Of a stretch of DNA of 64,000 nucleotides, positions 49,143-59,181 are shown in pieces. Position numbers and translations under genes: made by a program. This stretch comes from Meandrina meandrites (Eukaryota; Cnidaria; Anthozoa; Scleractinia; Meandrinidae), in the NCBI GenBank assembly GCA_963693305.1, contig OY855905.1:40099895-40163894 (forward strand), given 5' to 3'. Numbering within the stretch: position 1 is the stretch's first letter; every line of letters starts with the position of its first letter. The notes under the pieces were generated by a model, which worked only from the letters and a program-made list of their open reading frames with translations, made no database searches and was not told the DNA's origin.

Positions 49143-50058
49143 GGTCGCGAGGGACACCTTAGGCTCATCATTATGGTTTTTTTTAAAACGCATGTACGAA
49201 GTGCAATGACTGAAATCCACAAGTTTACGGAATACTCATGACGTGTGGCACGGGCCCTGTGGTAACGAGCGATGCTAAGAGAAAGGCCAGTGGTCCCAAT
49301 CAATCAAACAGCAAAAGATTCAAGTCGTACACATGAAACATTTGTTTGCATTGCAAAATCTGCTGTTAGAGATTTTGTCTCGTTTATTTAAAAATCAGTT
49401 TATTTTACAGCGCAGATTGGTTGTACTTTTTCTTTGTGAGAACGAAAACTTTTTACCCCTCGATAATTAATAAATGTTTTGTCGACATTGTATCATCGGA
49501 GAGCTCGGAGGGATTCTTTTTCTCTGAATCAGTAGACATATTTCCATTCGAATTTTTTAATGCCTTGCATTATCAAAATTTAAAGTAAATGCATTGCATT
49601 CATTGCTACCTCCCTTGGCACTTGTGCTTTAATCGAAACACCTTCGGAAATCTCAAAGTTTGGACTTTTCCGACATTTTTTGTCCAAGAATTCAGCGCAG
49701 AATTAAAACTTCATGAGCTGCCATTGCAGAGAGGTAAACTAGGAATACTGTAGTGTGTCATGACAGAAGCGGGATTCTGAAAGGGCGCTAAAGATAAAAG
49801 GCGTTAAATTCAAATTTGCACATTTAAGAGACTTTTACTCGCGGGCAAAGTTTTGACACTAATGACGCTCTAGCGTCGCCGTAAAGCGCAATCTACCAAA
49901 TCAAAGGCAATATTCGTAAATTTTCATCATTCTTATGTCTCTGCAAACGTTCAGCTCAATCGCACCCAAAATAGTCGAGATATCAGCGTTTTTAAAGATG
50001 CAGGACAAGCAAAAGTTTGCCTAATGAATTTATTCATGGTTAGGTGTCCCCCACGACC
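49143..50058. mobile_element. About 0.92-kb element with short TIRs, TTAA-flanked
   Basis: The left end (TTAA)GGTCGCGAGGGACACCT and right end AGGTGTCCCCCACGACC(TTAA) are imperfect inverted repeats of about 17 bp. The interior encodes no recognisable transposase. Two small palindromes (e.g. GACGCTCTAGCGTC near 49,863) lie inside. Probably a non-autonomous DNA transposon. Confidence 0.6.
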
Positions 50059-50062
50059 TTAA

Positions 50063-53000
50063 CATAAATTGTTCCTGCATACAGGTACCTATGCATCTTG
50101 TTAAAAGGCAGAACTGATATCACTCACCTATAAACTAGAAAAAATATTATTACTGTATCCAAACGCCAGTCTGAGCTTGATAAAACTAAAGGAGCAAAAA
50201 TGCTATCAAATTTGCGTCTTAGCTCTGTGAACTGAGCCAGCTTTGCACGGAACTGATAGTTAAACAAAAAAACCAAACTTATTTACACAAGCAAGGCGAC
50301 AATTTAAACTCTATACGACGTACGTGGCCATAAAAGGCAACCTTAATTTACTATTTTGTGAATAATACTTGGGACCGTGCAGAGCGAAATTAAAGTAGCA
50401 AACGAGGAAACATTGTCAGTGGTAAAAACAGCTGTTTCCCAAAATTGTTTTCTTGGCGAGAAAACGGGAAATTGGTGCGGAAGCAAACTGAGTTCTGGAA
50501 ATATATTAAATATTTTTTTTTACCGAAGGTTCTCGAAAAGCTTCTGCAAATTGTAACGTGTGCGCGCAAAAGGAGAAGCATAGAGAGGAACAAAGTTTCC
50601 ACGTTTAAGGGGATCTAAATTATCTTTTACGTGTTTCCACTAAGTTCGTGCAAATTTTGATATTTCCAGCTATGCATTACCTTCAAAATAGTCGCCTCGA
50701 CCTTGGACGTTTCTTATATCAAAACATAACTCTACTTTCAGTTTATGGTTTTCAGTTCATTGTTCTGGGACTATATATTACATTCATTTTCTGCTACTCA
50801 AAAGAAAATGCATGGTTTCCGTGACAAAAGTTTTGTGTGCGCACAAAATGGTAAGCACTTAGAAATAACAATCTTTCTCACTTGTGGGAGCCTTAATTAA
50901 TTCTTGACGGGTGGTCACAATTTTTGTGACAATTCCTGATGAAATTTCCTACTAAGAGCTACCTCGACCTTGGACGTCGTTTTTAAAATACACAACTCTT
51001 AGTTTTAGTCCATATTTTTTCGCATTGATTAAAAATAAGGCAAATTAAATAGATCATTACGTTCTCTTTAGAAGACGAATCTCAATAGTGTGCAGCCCCT
51101 GTGGTGAACGTTAAGCTCTGACGCCAAAACGTGGTACGCTGCAATTAACACCTAAAAATTAAAAAGAAATGTTTTGCTACAGGAAGTTGTTTCTGTCATA
51201 CTCTGCATAGACGTCCTACTCCCAACTTTTATCGCGGCGGAGTATGTTATGGATTATGGCGATTTTTATTTTGAAATAATTGGCTTTCACCAAGGCGTGT
51301 GTTGAATCGTTTTTGTTTGGATCAATTAGAAACGGCGATTTCTGCTGAACCTCCCGTTACAACGACCACCCTGGGGCAGAATTAAATGGCCTTTGTGGGA
51401 AGGTTTAATCAGTTAGATTTAAGTGTATGGAACGGCGTAGGGTTGGGATAAATAGTCCCTCCGATGTAGCAAGGTGGCCGTAAATGGAATTTGACTGTAA
51501 TTATGAGACCAGGTGCGTGCTTACAAATTGCTCGAGTCGTACTAATTTGACTAGGCGCTGCTGTTCGGGAAATGAGCCCGCGCTCCTCCCTGATGTGACG
51601 TCATAATCGTGAAAAAATAAAGAAAAAATGATCTTAAAATGATCTTTGTGTAGCTTATAATTTTTGTGGCAGTGAGCTTTAGATGCCAAAATTAAAATGA
51701 AAGATGACGGTATACTATCGCGCTTTTTGGCTGAGAATAATCGAGATGCAACAAGGTTAAAAGGATAAGCTCGAGGAACGGACACACAACAACAAAAGTA
51801 AAAATGCTAACTAATTTTATTTATTACTCTTATGTTCAAAGTAAGTGGGAGCAGAGTCCAGAATGGAAAAACAATCTTAACATTCTTACATGACACTGAA
51901 CTAAATGCTTGAGGATGTGAGAATTACGGTCTGAGCGTAATATGTTCGTGATCCCGTGTGGCAAAGTGGTCGAACGTACATAACAGCCGTGATCATGACA
52001 GCCCTGCGCATATGAATTTATGCACCACATGAGAACGCAAAGCATTTGGAACCGAATCCTTCACTTGTAAGATATTGTGAAAACAATCCTAATATTTATG
52101 TCCATACAATGCTCCTTTGCTTTCGTTCTACCTTTTTTGTTACTGTTATATTTTGAAAAAACAAATTGAAATGCCAAACACTCAATTTCACTTTGTTACT
52201 GTGGAATCCCAAGTCTTGAACCTCGTTCGAGAAATCGGCGGTAGAATTGCAGTGTTTGATTGAAGAAAGACAAACGGCGCTTGGTTCAAGTCTTGGGAGG
52301 TTCGAAAAAAGAGGCCTTGATAAAGTGCCTATGAAGTGAAAAAAATTTTTGCGTTATTTTGTAGCTTGTTATATGTAGTTTCGAAATGCCCAAGAGCGAA
52401 TAGTGTTAAAGGGCGAAAAATCCGAGTTTTTGCCGCCCAAAGCTCGAATTTGACGACTGAGAAGTGTCCGGAGACTGGATTCGGTTATGACGGCACGTTG
52501 GTTGCAAAGGTTTTGATTACACTCTGCGTGTCTCAGTAAATCTCTATCAAACACAGAAAAATGTATAGTAAAGAGTCCGAATTTTCTTTGAGATGTCAAA
52601 CATTGGAAATAGGCATTAAAAAATTTCGCTTCATATGCACTGTAAATGGGGACTTTACAGTCGTCCCAAGGTACTAAAGGTTGATTGTCAGGTGACCAAT
52701 ATTTATCTTTCTGTAGCAAAGGCGAGCAAAGTTATATTTTATATATTTATATCTATGTTTTCCCTAATTATATATGTTTTCCTTAATTACACCTTTTGGA
52801 ATATTTCGAATTCCGTTAATCTTCACCATGCAAGCTTAGCAGGAGAAGATAACTGGAAGCAGTATAGCTGCAGTGCACTTAAGCATACCTCGGATCATAA
52901 TTTTCCGTTTACGAGGGGGAAGCCAGGCAGCATAGACTCAATTTTTGGAGCACAATGTGTTAATCCCTACTTATCAAACTTCTCTTGTAACTAGTTAGCC

Positions 53001-53654
53001 TGCGAATACAGCCACCTCTCCACGCTCCGACCCGCTTGCTGCTGGTAAGCACAGGTTAGGAAGAACGGGCCTAAATGCAATAAAAGAACCTTGTGTTTAA
53101 GATGTGGGCAATGAGCAGAGAAGGAACTGGTGCGAGTGTACGTACTTTGAGATTGCAAAATACATTGATGTTTAATTTTATAGATATTTTGCCATAAGTT
53201 GAACAACAGACAACGTTGATAACATCACAACAATCTTCTCAATAACAGCGCTTGAACTACAGGCATTGTCAATAAATCACAGCAAAACGTTGTGCAATCC
53301 TCAGTGTGGTAGACGCCCCGATCCCATGTGACAAGCTGTTGTGATTGACACATTTTTCGCATTCTAATCGTTCTTGGTGGAAGAACGAATTTTTAACTTC
53401 CAGTTTTGAACGTCCCTGTTATAAACGTGGCACGCACGCTTAGTACGCAGCTGGTCACTGTCAAAGATAGTGTTGCGGGCCTCTCTTGGGCCCGCAATAA
53501 ATCCCATTTATTTTTATCCAATCGAAATTTTGACCTGTTAAGAGACTAAAGAGAGGGTATTTTTTAAACACTATCAAAGATCTATCCTATCTGGTTTGTA
53601 GCCAGGGATGTCAATATATTCTTTAAAAAGTTGACACTGGCTTAAACGATCATA
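50063..53654. other. Gene-poor stretch, nothing supported
   Basis: Short frames only. None has a recognisable domain. A small hairpin TTGCGGGCC..GGGCCCGCAA lies at about 53,472-53,496. Confidence 0.5.
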
Positions 53655-54670
53655 TTCGGGACGTTTCGGGTACAGCTACGAACTACCAACAGATTTTTGG
53701 CTGTCGATGGGATCACCAGTCAGCGCTATTTTAGCCAATTTGGTCATGGAATACTTTTGGTCATGAAAAGGCCCTCTCCTCGGCTCCATATCCACATAAA
53801 TGGTGGCTCAGATATGTCGACGATAGTCGTGTATGCTTAAACAAGGAACACGTAGATGAATTTCATTCGCCCCTGAACTCGATCAATCCTCACATTAAAT
53901 TCACCATCGAAGTAGAAAAAGAGGGTTCGATCGCTTTTTTAGACACAAAACAACGAGACAAGAGGATGGTTCAATTGCTGTTTTCTCAGACCTCGGCCTT
54001 GATGTATTGACCGAGCGATAAAAGCCACTCACACCGACCACTATCTGGATTTCAATTCTCACCAATGTACGCAGCATAAACTCTCTGTTGTTTTCACTCC
54101 TATGGATCGTGCAAAGAACATTCCATTCACCGAGGAGGAAGTACCATCTGAATCTAAACGTGTGTTGAAAGCGATGGCCGCTAACAACTATCCTATCAAT
54201 TTTATTCGTAATGGTCACGAATCTAATGCAGAAAAAGAAACCGGTACCAACGTTGTTTGAAAAGCGAGGCCTGGCTATTCTACCGTATGCCAGAGGGTTT
54301 TCCGAAAGAATCGCAAAAGTTCTAAAAGGGTTCAACGTCAAAGTGGCCCACAAGCCCATCTGCACCATCGACAATATTCTGAAAAAAAAACCTAAAGATA
54401 AAATCAGGTAAGAGGCTTCGAAAGAAGTTGTGTAAGATAAAATGGAAAGACTGTACTTGCGTGACATTGGCCAGACCTCACGCGCCCTCAAAACACGTGT
54501 CAAGAAGCATGGCAAAGCAATGGCAACAATGGACAGAGATTCCCTATTGGCCGAAACACCATCACGAAATTGATCTGGAAAATGTTGACATTATCGACCG
54601 TTCGTTAACATGGATACAAAGACTCTTTTTGTCAGTTTTTATTCCTATAACACCAGGGACGCCGTTTTAA
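53655..54670 (+). pseudogene. Penelope-like element: decayed reverse transcriptase and GIY-YIG endonuclease
   Basis: In shifting frames the plus strand shows the following in order. First, a YQQIFG..W-x-H-Q-S-A stretch equivalent to the RT segment before the palm. Then WLRYVDD, the catalytic YxDD box (about 53,806-53,826). Then EFH..LNSINPHIKFT.EVEKEGSIAFLDT, typical of Penelope/Neptune RTs. Then LPYARGFSERIAKVLKGF..KPKDKI, the linker region (54,271-54,410). Finally LRDIGQTSRALKTRVKKH, the start of the GIY-YIG nuclease (about 54,453-54,510), with a HHHEIDLENVDIIDR-like end in another frame. These elements copy RNA into nicked DNA. Many stops and frameshifts show this copy is dead, and the RT N-terminus is missing. 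Confidence 0.8.
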
Positions 54671-56083
54671 ATTTACATATTGCTGAAGATGGCTACATGT
54701 ATAGCAGTAGCCGAAACAACCTTTTAAGCCAGTGGCACCTTTTTAAAGTATATTATTAAAGATTTATCATTTTCATTCTCATTTTTTCGGAAAGAATCAA
54801 AGTTTTTTAAAGTTTTCTCAGTGCAGTTTTCTAACATTCTAGTAGCATTCAGCTGTGTTGCAAATTATAGATTCCTTCTATGCTTAACAAAGGAACCTTA
54901 CATTGCATTTATTGCTTACCAGTAGGTTTATTTGTACGGTTTTTTATTCTAGCACCATTTGCATTTTAACTGTATTTGTTTTTAAATGCGAATAAAGATT
55001 CATGAATAAAATCAATTACCACAGTTGAAAGGTGATTTCATTTTAAGGTCGCCAGTAGTTCTAAGCGGCTGTATCCAAAAGTAATATCGATATTCTATAA
55101 GCTCTTTTCAAAAATATAATAATGCACAGTCTTTCGGGGAATTAATGAAAAGTGTTCCAAGATTTTGTTTCTTGTTCAAAAACTCCACGGAATCAATTTT
55201 TAAACAATAGTTTTGCTCGAAGGAAATTGATTTTTGCTTCTGTTGTGACGGACACGCCTATTGTCAATTGTAATACGAGAGAGTTTTTAGCTTTATTTTT
55301 GATTAATTTTCGGTTGGAGGGCAGTGAAATGCATCCGAGTAAAACAACTTGAAGCTGAAGTAACAATCAAGCAAAGAGGAATCCGCAGGAAATGACATTA
55401 CACAACTTTCCAATCTTAATTTTGCAAGTAAAAGATCATTAGTTTGAGTGTGCTTCAATAAAGTAGATCGTTTATGTTTTGACGCATTGACAAGCAATGT
55501 TTGGGGCAGAGTGAGTAATTGAACCCGCACTTTTCACCTGCCGACACATTTAAACCTTTCATGTAAACAACAGTCACTTTTGCTTGTTAACTTAAATAAT
55601 GGCTCAAGGTTTTCTTTTTTTTTCTTCTTTTTTCTTAAACTGTGGTCGACTCAAAGGGAAACAGTAGTTGGTTGGTTGAGCGTGTTTTTCACTCCGTGGG
55701 AAACCGGAGTTTAATTGTTTTCTTCTAGCTTCATAACAAAATTTAAAAAATTCTCACAGAAATTTGAATACAGTCTGGCTGCCTTGATAAACATACGTCT
55801 GACGTTCTTCGCTAGTGCGAGCTAGAAATTTGTCAGGTAAGTCAACTAACAAAAACACATGATGCTAGGCCTGGTGGGATATGTGAAGTATTGTAAAGCA
55901 ATAATGAACGTTCTGGTTCAGGCCTTTGTTTTTTAAAAAATATAACTTTTGTATTGACAATTTTAGATTTGAGATGCTCGACATTTTCAAATATCTATGT
56001 GTAGTATTTTGAACCAAACAATAAACCTTTATGGTAGAATTGTTCACCTGGACCAGCGAAACCCCAAGCGATCGAAACAAGTT
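54671..56083. other. Gene-free stretch left of the viral module
   Basis: AT-rich sequence with no supported gene. The left end may be 3' sequence of the Penelope-like copy. No clear terminal repeat of the viral-type element was found here. Confidence 0.45.
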
Positions 56084-56252
56084 CCACACACATAGAAGTT
56101 ACTGGTTTTGGCGCAAAAAAAAATAAAGATACAAAACAAAGCTGAATTAACAAGAAACTCGGCTCCCATGCTCGCCTCGTTTCTTGTTAATTCAGCTTTG
56201 TTTTGTATCTTTATTTTTTTCCGCCAAAACCAGTAACTTCTATGTGTGTGGT
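56084..56252. repeat. Foldback with about 73-bp arms beside the viral module
   Basis: CCACACACATAGAAGTTACT... reads on as TGGTTTTGGCG, an A-run, ATAAAGATACAAAACAAAGC and TGAATTAACAAGAAAC. The exact complement returns from GTTTCTTGTTAATTCAGC to AGTAACTTCTATGTGTGTGG. The spacer is about 20 bp and the arms are almost perfect, so it is young or under selection. It ends about 280 bp left of the first intact viral-type gene. Confidence 0.85.
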
Positions 56253-56528
56253 GGGGTATTTGAGTGAAAATAAAATAAGCAAGCAAGGAAGTAACAAAGA
56301 GCGAGCGGATGTGTCACAAAAAATTATTTTCTTTTGAAGAAATGTATGCACTGTCTATATACAAAGCGACTCCTTTCCTCGCGCGTCCACAATTTCTTGA
56401 ATTTCTTCGGCAGAAAGCTTTTTGGTAGAAGGCATGTTTTTTTTGCGAATATACAGTATGCAAAATACAAAAGTGCGCCAGAATTATTTTCCATTTGAAC
56501 AATTATCTGCACTTGTATATACGGCGAG

Positions 56529-56762
56529 ATGGGAAGAGGTAGAAGAGGTCCTATCGATCAAAGCAGCAAAAAACCAAAAATTGGTAAAAACAAAGAAAGA
56601 GGAGGCAATTGGAAAATGTATAACATACGCCACCACCATTATGAAAAAGATAATTCACAATTTTTATCAGAAGGCTTAATTGCAGAAATGAAAAAAATGA
56701 GACCGCAAGATTTAATGAATATTCTTATTGGTGATGAAGAAATTGCGGAGCCACCACAATGA
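56529..56762 (+). CDS. Small basic protein of viral-type element, 77 residues
   Basis: The open frame starts with M-G-R-G-R-R-G-P-I and is rich in Lys/Arg/His over the first 45 residues, then acidic (EMKKM..ILIGDEEIAEPPQ). No family is recognised. The basic N-terminus suggests nucleic-acid or nuclear association (inference only). GTATATACGGCGAG stands just before the ATGG start and may serve as a TATA-like promoter. The next gene on the same strand starts 28 bp after its stop. A different start at 56,422 in another frame was not chosen because it lacks downstream coding character. Confidence 0.55.
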   Translation: MGRGRRGPIDQSSKKPKIGKNKERGGNWKMYNIRHHHYEKDNSQFLSEGLIAEMKKMRPQDLMNILIGDEEIAEPPQ

Positions 56763-56790
56763 CTTAAACAATTGTTTCTATAAGTATATA
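56763..56790 (+). promoter_or_regulatory. TATA-like promoter candidate
   Basis: The 28-bp gap between two plus-strand genes contains TATAAGTATATA ending directly at the ATGG start codon. Position and composition fit a compact viral-type promoter. A transcription start has not been shown. Confidence 0.35.
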
Positions 56791-57132
56791 ATGGCAGACA
56801 CGTTGGAACAAATAAAAACACTTCCACCAGAAATTCGTGAAATAATTTATAAAGAGTATATTAAAATAAAACTCAGGGAGCGAAAAGCTCTCGGCTGGGA
56901 CGAAGTGAATGAAGCAATCAAGGAAGCACCAGTTTGCGATCACAATCATCAAATTGTAAAGGTCTTATTTTGCTATAAATGCGAGGGTGGTTGCGGGCGA
57001 AATTATTTCTGTAATCTGTGTCACAGAAACGGAATCAGACACTATCTCGGCTACCCTATCTATGATGAAGATGATTACGACGAAGTTTTCAAGAAAAATG
57101 TCTACTTGGGTTGGAGCGGAGTCGTTGCGTGA
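56791..57132 (+). CDS. F-box-like / cysteine-rich protein, 113 residues
   Basis: Read from ATG at 56,791. Residues about 8-22 (IKTLPPEIREIIYKEY) resemble the leucine/proline start of an F-box. The C-terminal half has a C-Y-K-C then C-G-x-N-Y-F-C-x-L-C-H cluster, spaced as a zinc-binding ribbon (about residues 64-82), followed by an acidic DEDDYDE patch. A role as an adaptor for host ubiquitination is plausible but unproven. Many large DNA viruses carry F-box-like proteins. The open frame extends 21 codons upstream but overlaps the preceding gene there, so the inner ATG is preferred. Confidence 0.6.
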   Translation: MADTLEQIKTLPPEIREIIYKEYIKIKLRERKALGWDEVNEAIKEAPVCDHNHQIVKVLFCYKCEGGCGRNYFCNLCHRNGIRHYLGYPIYDEDDYDEVFKKNVYLGWSGVVA

Positions 57133-57785
57133 CATTTTTCTCAGAAAGACCGGAAACCAATATTTATATTGAGCGAAGTTTATATAACAAATGACTGAAG
57201 CGAGACTGTTTAATTTTTGTCCGCCTCTTTCATAGCTTGTACGACTTGATATGTTATCTGTCTAACCTCATTCTGCCAAACAGGTGTAGAAAGTTCTTTT
57301 ATAACATATATAAGAGTATGAAACAGTAAAATCATTTCGCGTGTCTTTCCGTGTAATTAACTTCAAGAACTTTCTGTGTTTACATAATTTTACTAACGTC
57401 TAAATATAAAGCTGACAGTAACTTTCACTTGCTTATTACATCAATTAAAATCTGTAAGATGCATCTTACAAGGGAAAGTCCCGCTATATTACATCATCAA
57501 CTTCCTGTTTTCCGAGAATATCATAATCATATCTCTTTAAAACAATAGCTTTTGATGACTCATAGCAAAGGGAAAGCCCCGAGACATTACATCAGCAACT
57601 TCCTGTTTTCCGAGAATATCATAATCATATGTCCTTAAAATGTTTTAATTCTTTAAGTATATTTTAAGGAATTTCACGGGCCATTTCTCTGAGACCTAGT
57701 TTCGGTTGAATAAAAGCCTGTTGCCACGCATTCATCTGTTATTTTGTAACACTTAGATAAAATCTCGTTTTTTTCCCCTCAAAAG
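57133..57785. other. Non-coding gap between convergent viral genes
   Basis: About 650 bp, unusual in an otherwise tightly packed module. It holds two direct-repeat copies (57,472-57,569 and 57,570-57,650) and AATAAAAGCC near 57,709, a possible polyadenylation signal on the plus strand. No coding frame of note. Confidence 0.55.
57472..57650. repeat. Direct repeat, period 98 bp
   Basis: GGGAAAGTCCCG and then CAACTTCCTGTTTTCCGAGA with ATATCATAATCATAT recur 98 bp later almost unchanged. CTTTAAAA / CCTTAAAA closes each unit. Confidence 0.8.
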
Positions 57786-58448
57786 TTAATTCAAATTTGT
57801 TCTGGACGCTGTGAGTTTTTTTAAAATCTCTTGTCTTATTTCATTTTTGATCTTTTTAAGATCAGGCTCGTCAGGCTGACGTGAAGTTGTTTGTTTTTGA
57901 GCGAAGTGTGAGCGTAAATTTTCTTTAAGTTGGCGATATTTATGCATTTCACGCGTGATCAGTTCGAACTCCGTGTCAGAAACATGATTATCATTCAGAG
58001 CTTTTGAGACAGAGCTGTTTATAGAGTCATGCTTTGCAACAGCCAGAGCATGGATTCTTGAGTGTTTATTAACTTTACGTTCAAGCTTTTTGTTGATAAC
58101 AGACAATCCAGCTGAGGCGCAACCTGAAAAAATAGCAATACTTCCTAATGGCACACCAACCAAGGCCCCTATACCAGTAAGTGTTGTTGCAACAGCACCA
58201 GAAGACAAAACTGTCGTCATAGCGCCAAGACTGACCACTGAATAGTGAATCACTTTCCTGACCTTTTTATATTTTTTTAGAACAAGTCTGTAATGTTCGA
58301 TTTCAGTGTTTATTTCTCTCAAAAATTTACTAATCTCAGTTAGCCTGAAATTCTCGGTATTTGGCGTTGTAGGGAGGTTTGGATACAATGTATTTTGCAT
58401 TTCTGTTTCTCGATACTCTGGAGCAGTTGGTAATACGTTGGATGCCAT
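57786..58448 (-). CDS. Two-helix membrane protein of viral-type element, 220 residues
   Basis: Starts at ATG 58,448 (MASNVLPTAP); the longer frame begins only at a TTG and overlaps the neighbouring gene. Residues 1-35 are Pro/Thr/Asn-rich. Residues 36-65 are a charged helix. Residues about 67-93 and 95-117 are Ala/Gly/Val-rich hydrophobic helices forming a membrane hairpin. The rest is a charged, helix-rich tail ending in Lys-rich coiled segments (EPDLKKIKNEIRQEILKK). A similar protein occurs repeatedly in cnidarian genomes next to such elements (from general recollection, not checked). The function may lie in membrane remodelling or virion assembly, but this is inference. It lies 28 bp downstream of the possible minor capsid gene, same strand. 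Confidence 0.65.
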   Translation of the reverse strand: MASNVLPTAPEYRETEMQNTLYPNLPTTPNTENFRLTEISKFLREINTEIEHYRLVLKKYKKVRKVIHYSVVSLGAMTTVLSSGAVATTLTGIGALVGVPLGSIAIFSGCASAGLSVINKKLERKVNKHSRIHALAVAKHDSINSSVSKALNDNHVSDTEFELITREMHKYRQLKENLRSHFAQKQTTSRQPDEPDLKKIKNEIRQEILKKLTASRTNLN

Positions 58449-58476
58449 GGTTATATTTACAAAATTATTTTCTTGT

Positions 58477-59148
58477 TTAATTAATTTCAATTTGAAACTG
58501 AAGAGGGAAGCCGTTAAAGTCAAATAGATTATTATTTTGGTCCATGACAGAAATTGTCATATTTGAGATATGCTTATCAGCAGAAACATCGCGTAAGACA
58601 TGTTGTGGGCTGCTTTGATAAAAAACTTTTTCAAAAGGTTTTCCTGTTATGTCAAAAGTTTGTAAAATAGTAGACGGTTTGCCATTTAACAGATTCTGTT
58701 CTTTGTCAAGTAGGTCGCAATGAATGTAATATGTCGTTTCGGAATTCAGCTTTTTTATGAACGTTTTAAATTCCAATGTAAAAGAGTTTAAATTGGGTAA
58801 ATTGCCTAAATTGGAATCAATAACAATCTTTTTAAACTCTGGATTTGTGATTACAAGCTGGCCAACGATAGTATTAACATCTGTTTGCAATGGGACCCTA
58901 TGTTTGTTTAAACTGTTTCTGATTTCACTCGCCAACGCATCGAGTGTATAATGGCCCGGCAAAAAAGTAACTTTGAAAGGCTTTTTGACAGCATCTAACA
59001 AAGTAATTGCCCCCTCTTCCTTTAAGTTAAACCACGAATTGTAAAGAGAACAACTTAATAGCCGGATATAGCTTGGTTTTTTAATAGGCTGGGGTTCAAA
59101 ATAGACCGTATGCGGATTTTCTTTTGTAACAACAGTAAGAATAACCAT
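58477..59148 (-). CDS. Beta-rich protein, candidate minor capsid/penton-like, 223 residues
   Basis: Start chosen at ATG 59,148 (MVILTVV), 33 bp from the divergent gene; a longer frame would run into that gene. Alternating hydrophobic strands, few helices. It includes IRLLSCSLYNSWFNL near residue 24, a FLPGHYTLDALASEI segment that looks like a turn and helix, and a C-terminal F-x-G-F-P-L-Q-F-Q-I-E-I strand. No transmembrane segment. Composition and position fit a single-jelly-roll minor capsid or spike protein, which Polinton-type elements encode next to the major capsid protein, but no diagnostic motif was seen. Transcribed together with the membrane protein downstream. Confidence 0.55.
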   Translation of the reverse strand: MVILTVVTKENPHTVYFEPQPIKKPSYIRLLSCSLYNSWFNLKEEGAITLLDAVKKPFKVTFLPGHYTLDALASEIRNSLNKHRVPLQTDVNTIVGQLVITNPEFKKIVIDSNLGNLPNLNSFTLEFKTFIKKLNSETTYYIHCDLLDKEQNLLNGKPSTILQTFDITGKPFEKVFYQSSPQHVLRDVSADKHISNMTISVMDQNNNLFDFNGFPLQFQIEIN

Positions 59149-59181
59149 TTTATAATTAGAGAAAAATATTTTGTTTAAATA
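59149..59181. promoter_or_regulatory. 33-bp divergent promoter
   Basis: The only DNA between two oppositely oriented start codons, about 90% A+T. It contains ATAATTA on the left side and TTTAAATA on the right. Any promoter elements of both genes must lie here or within the coding sequences. Confidence 0.5.

Noticed and set aside
53901..54515. 204-codon minus-strand frame
   Set aside because: It is antisense to the decayed Penelope-like RT and linker, whose motifs are on the plus strand.
56357..56435. 26-codon minus-strand frame starting MPSTKKLSAEEIQEIV, next to the first viral-type gene
   Set aside because: Too short to call a gene; could be a truncated remnant or the first exon of something not visible.
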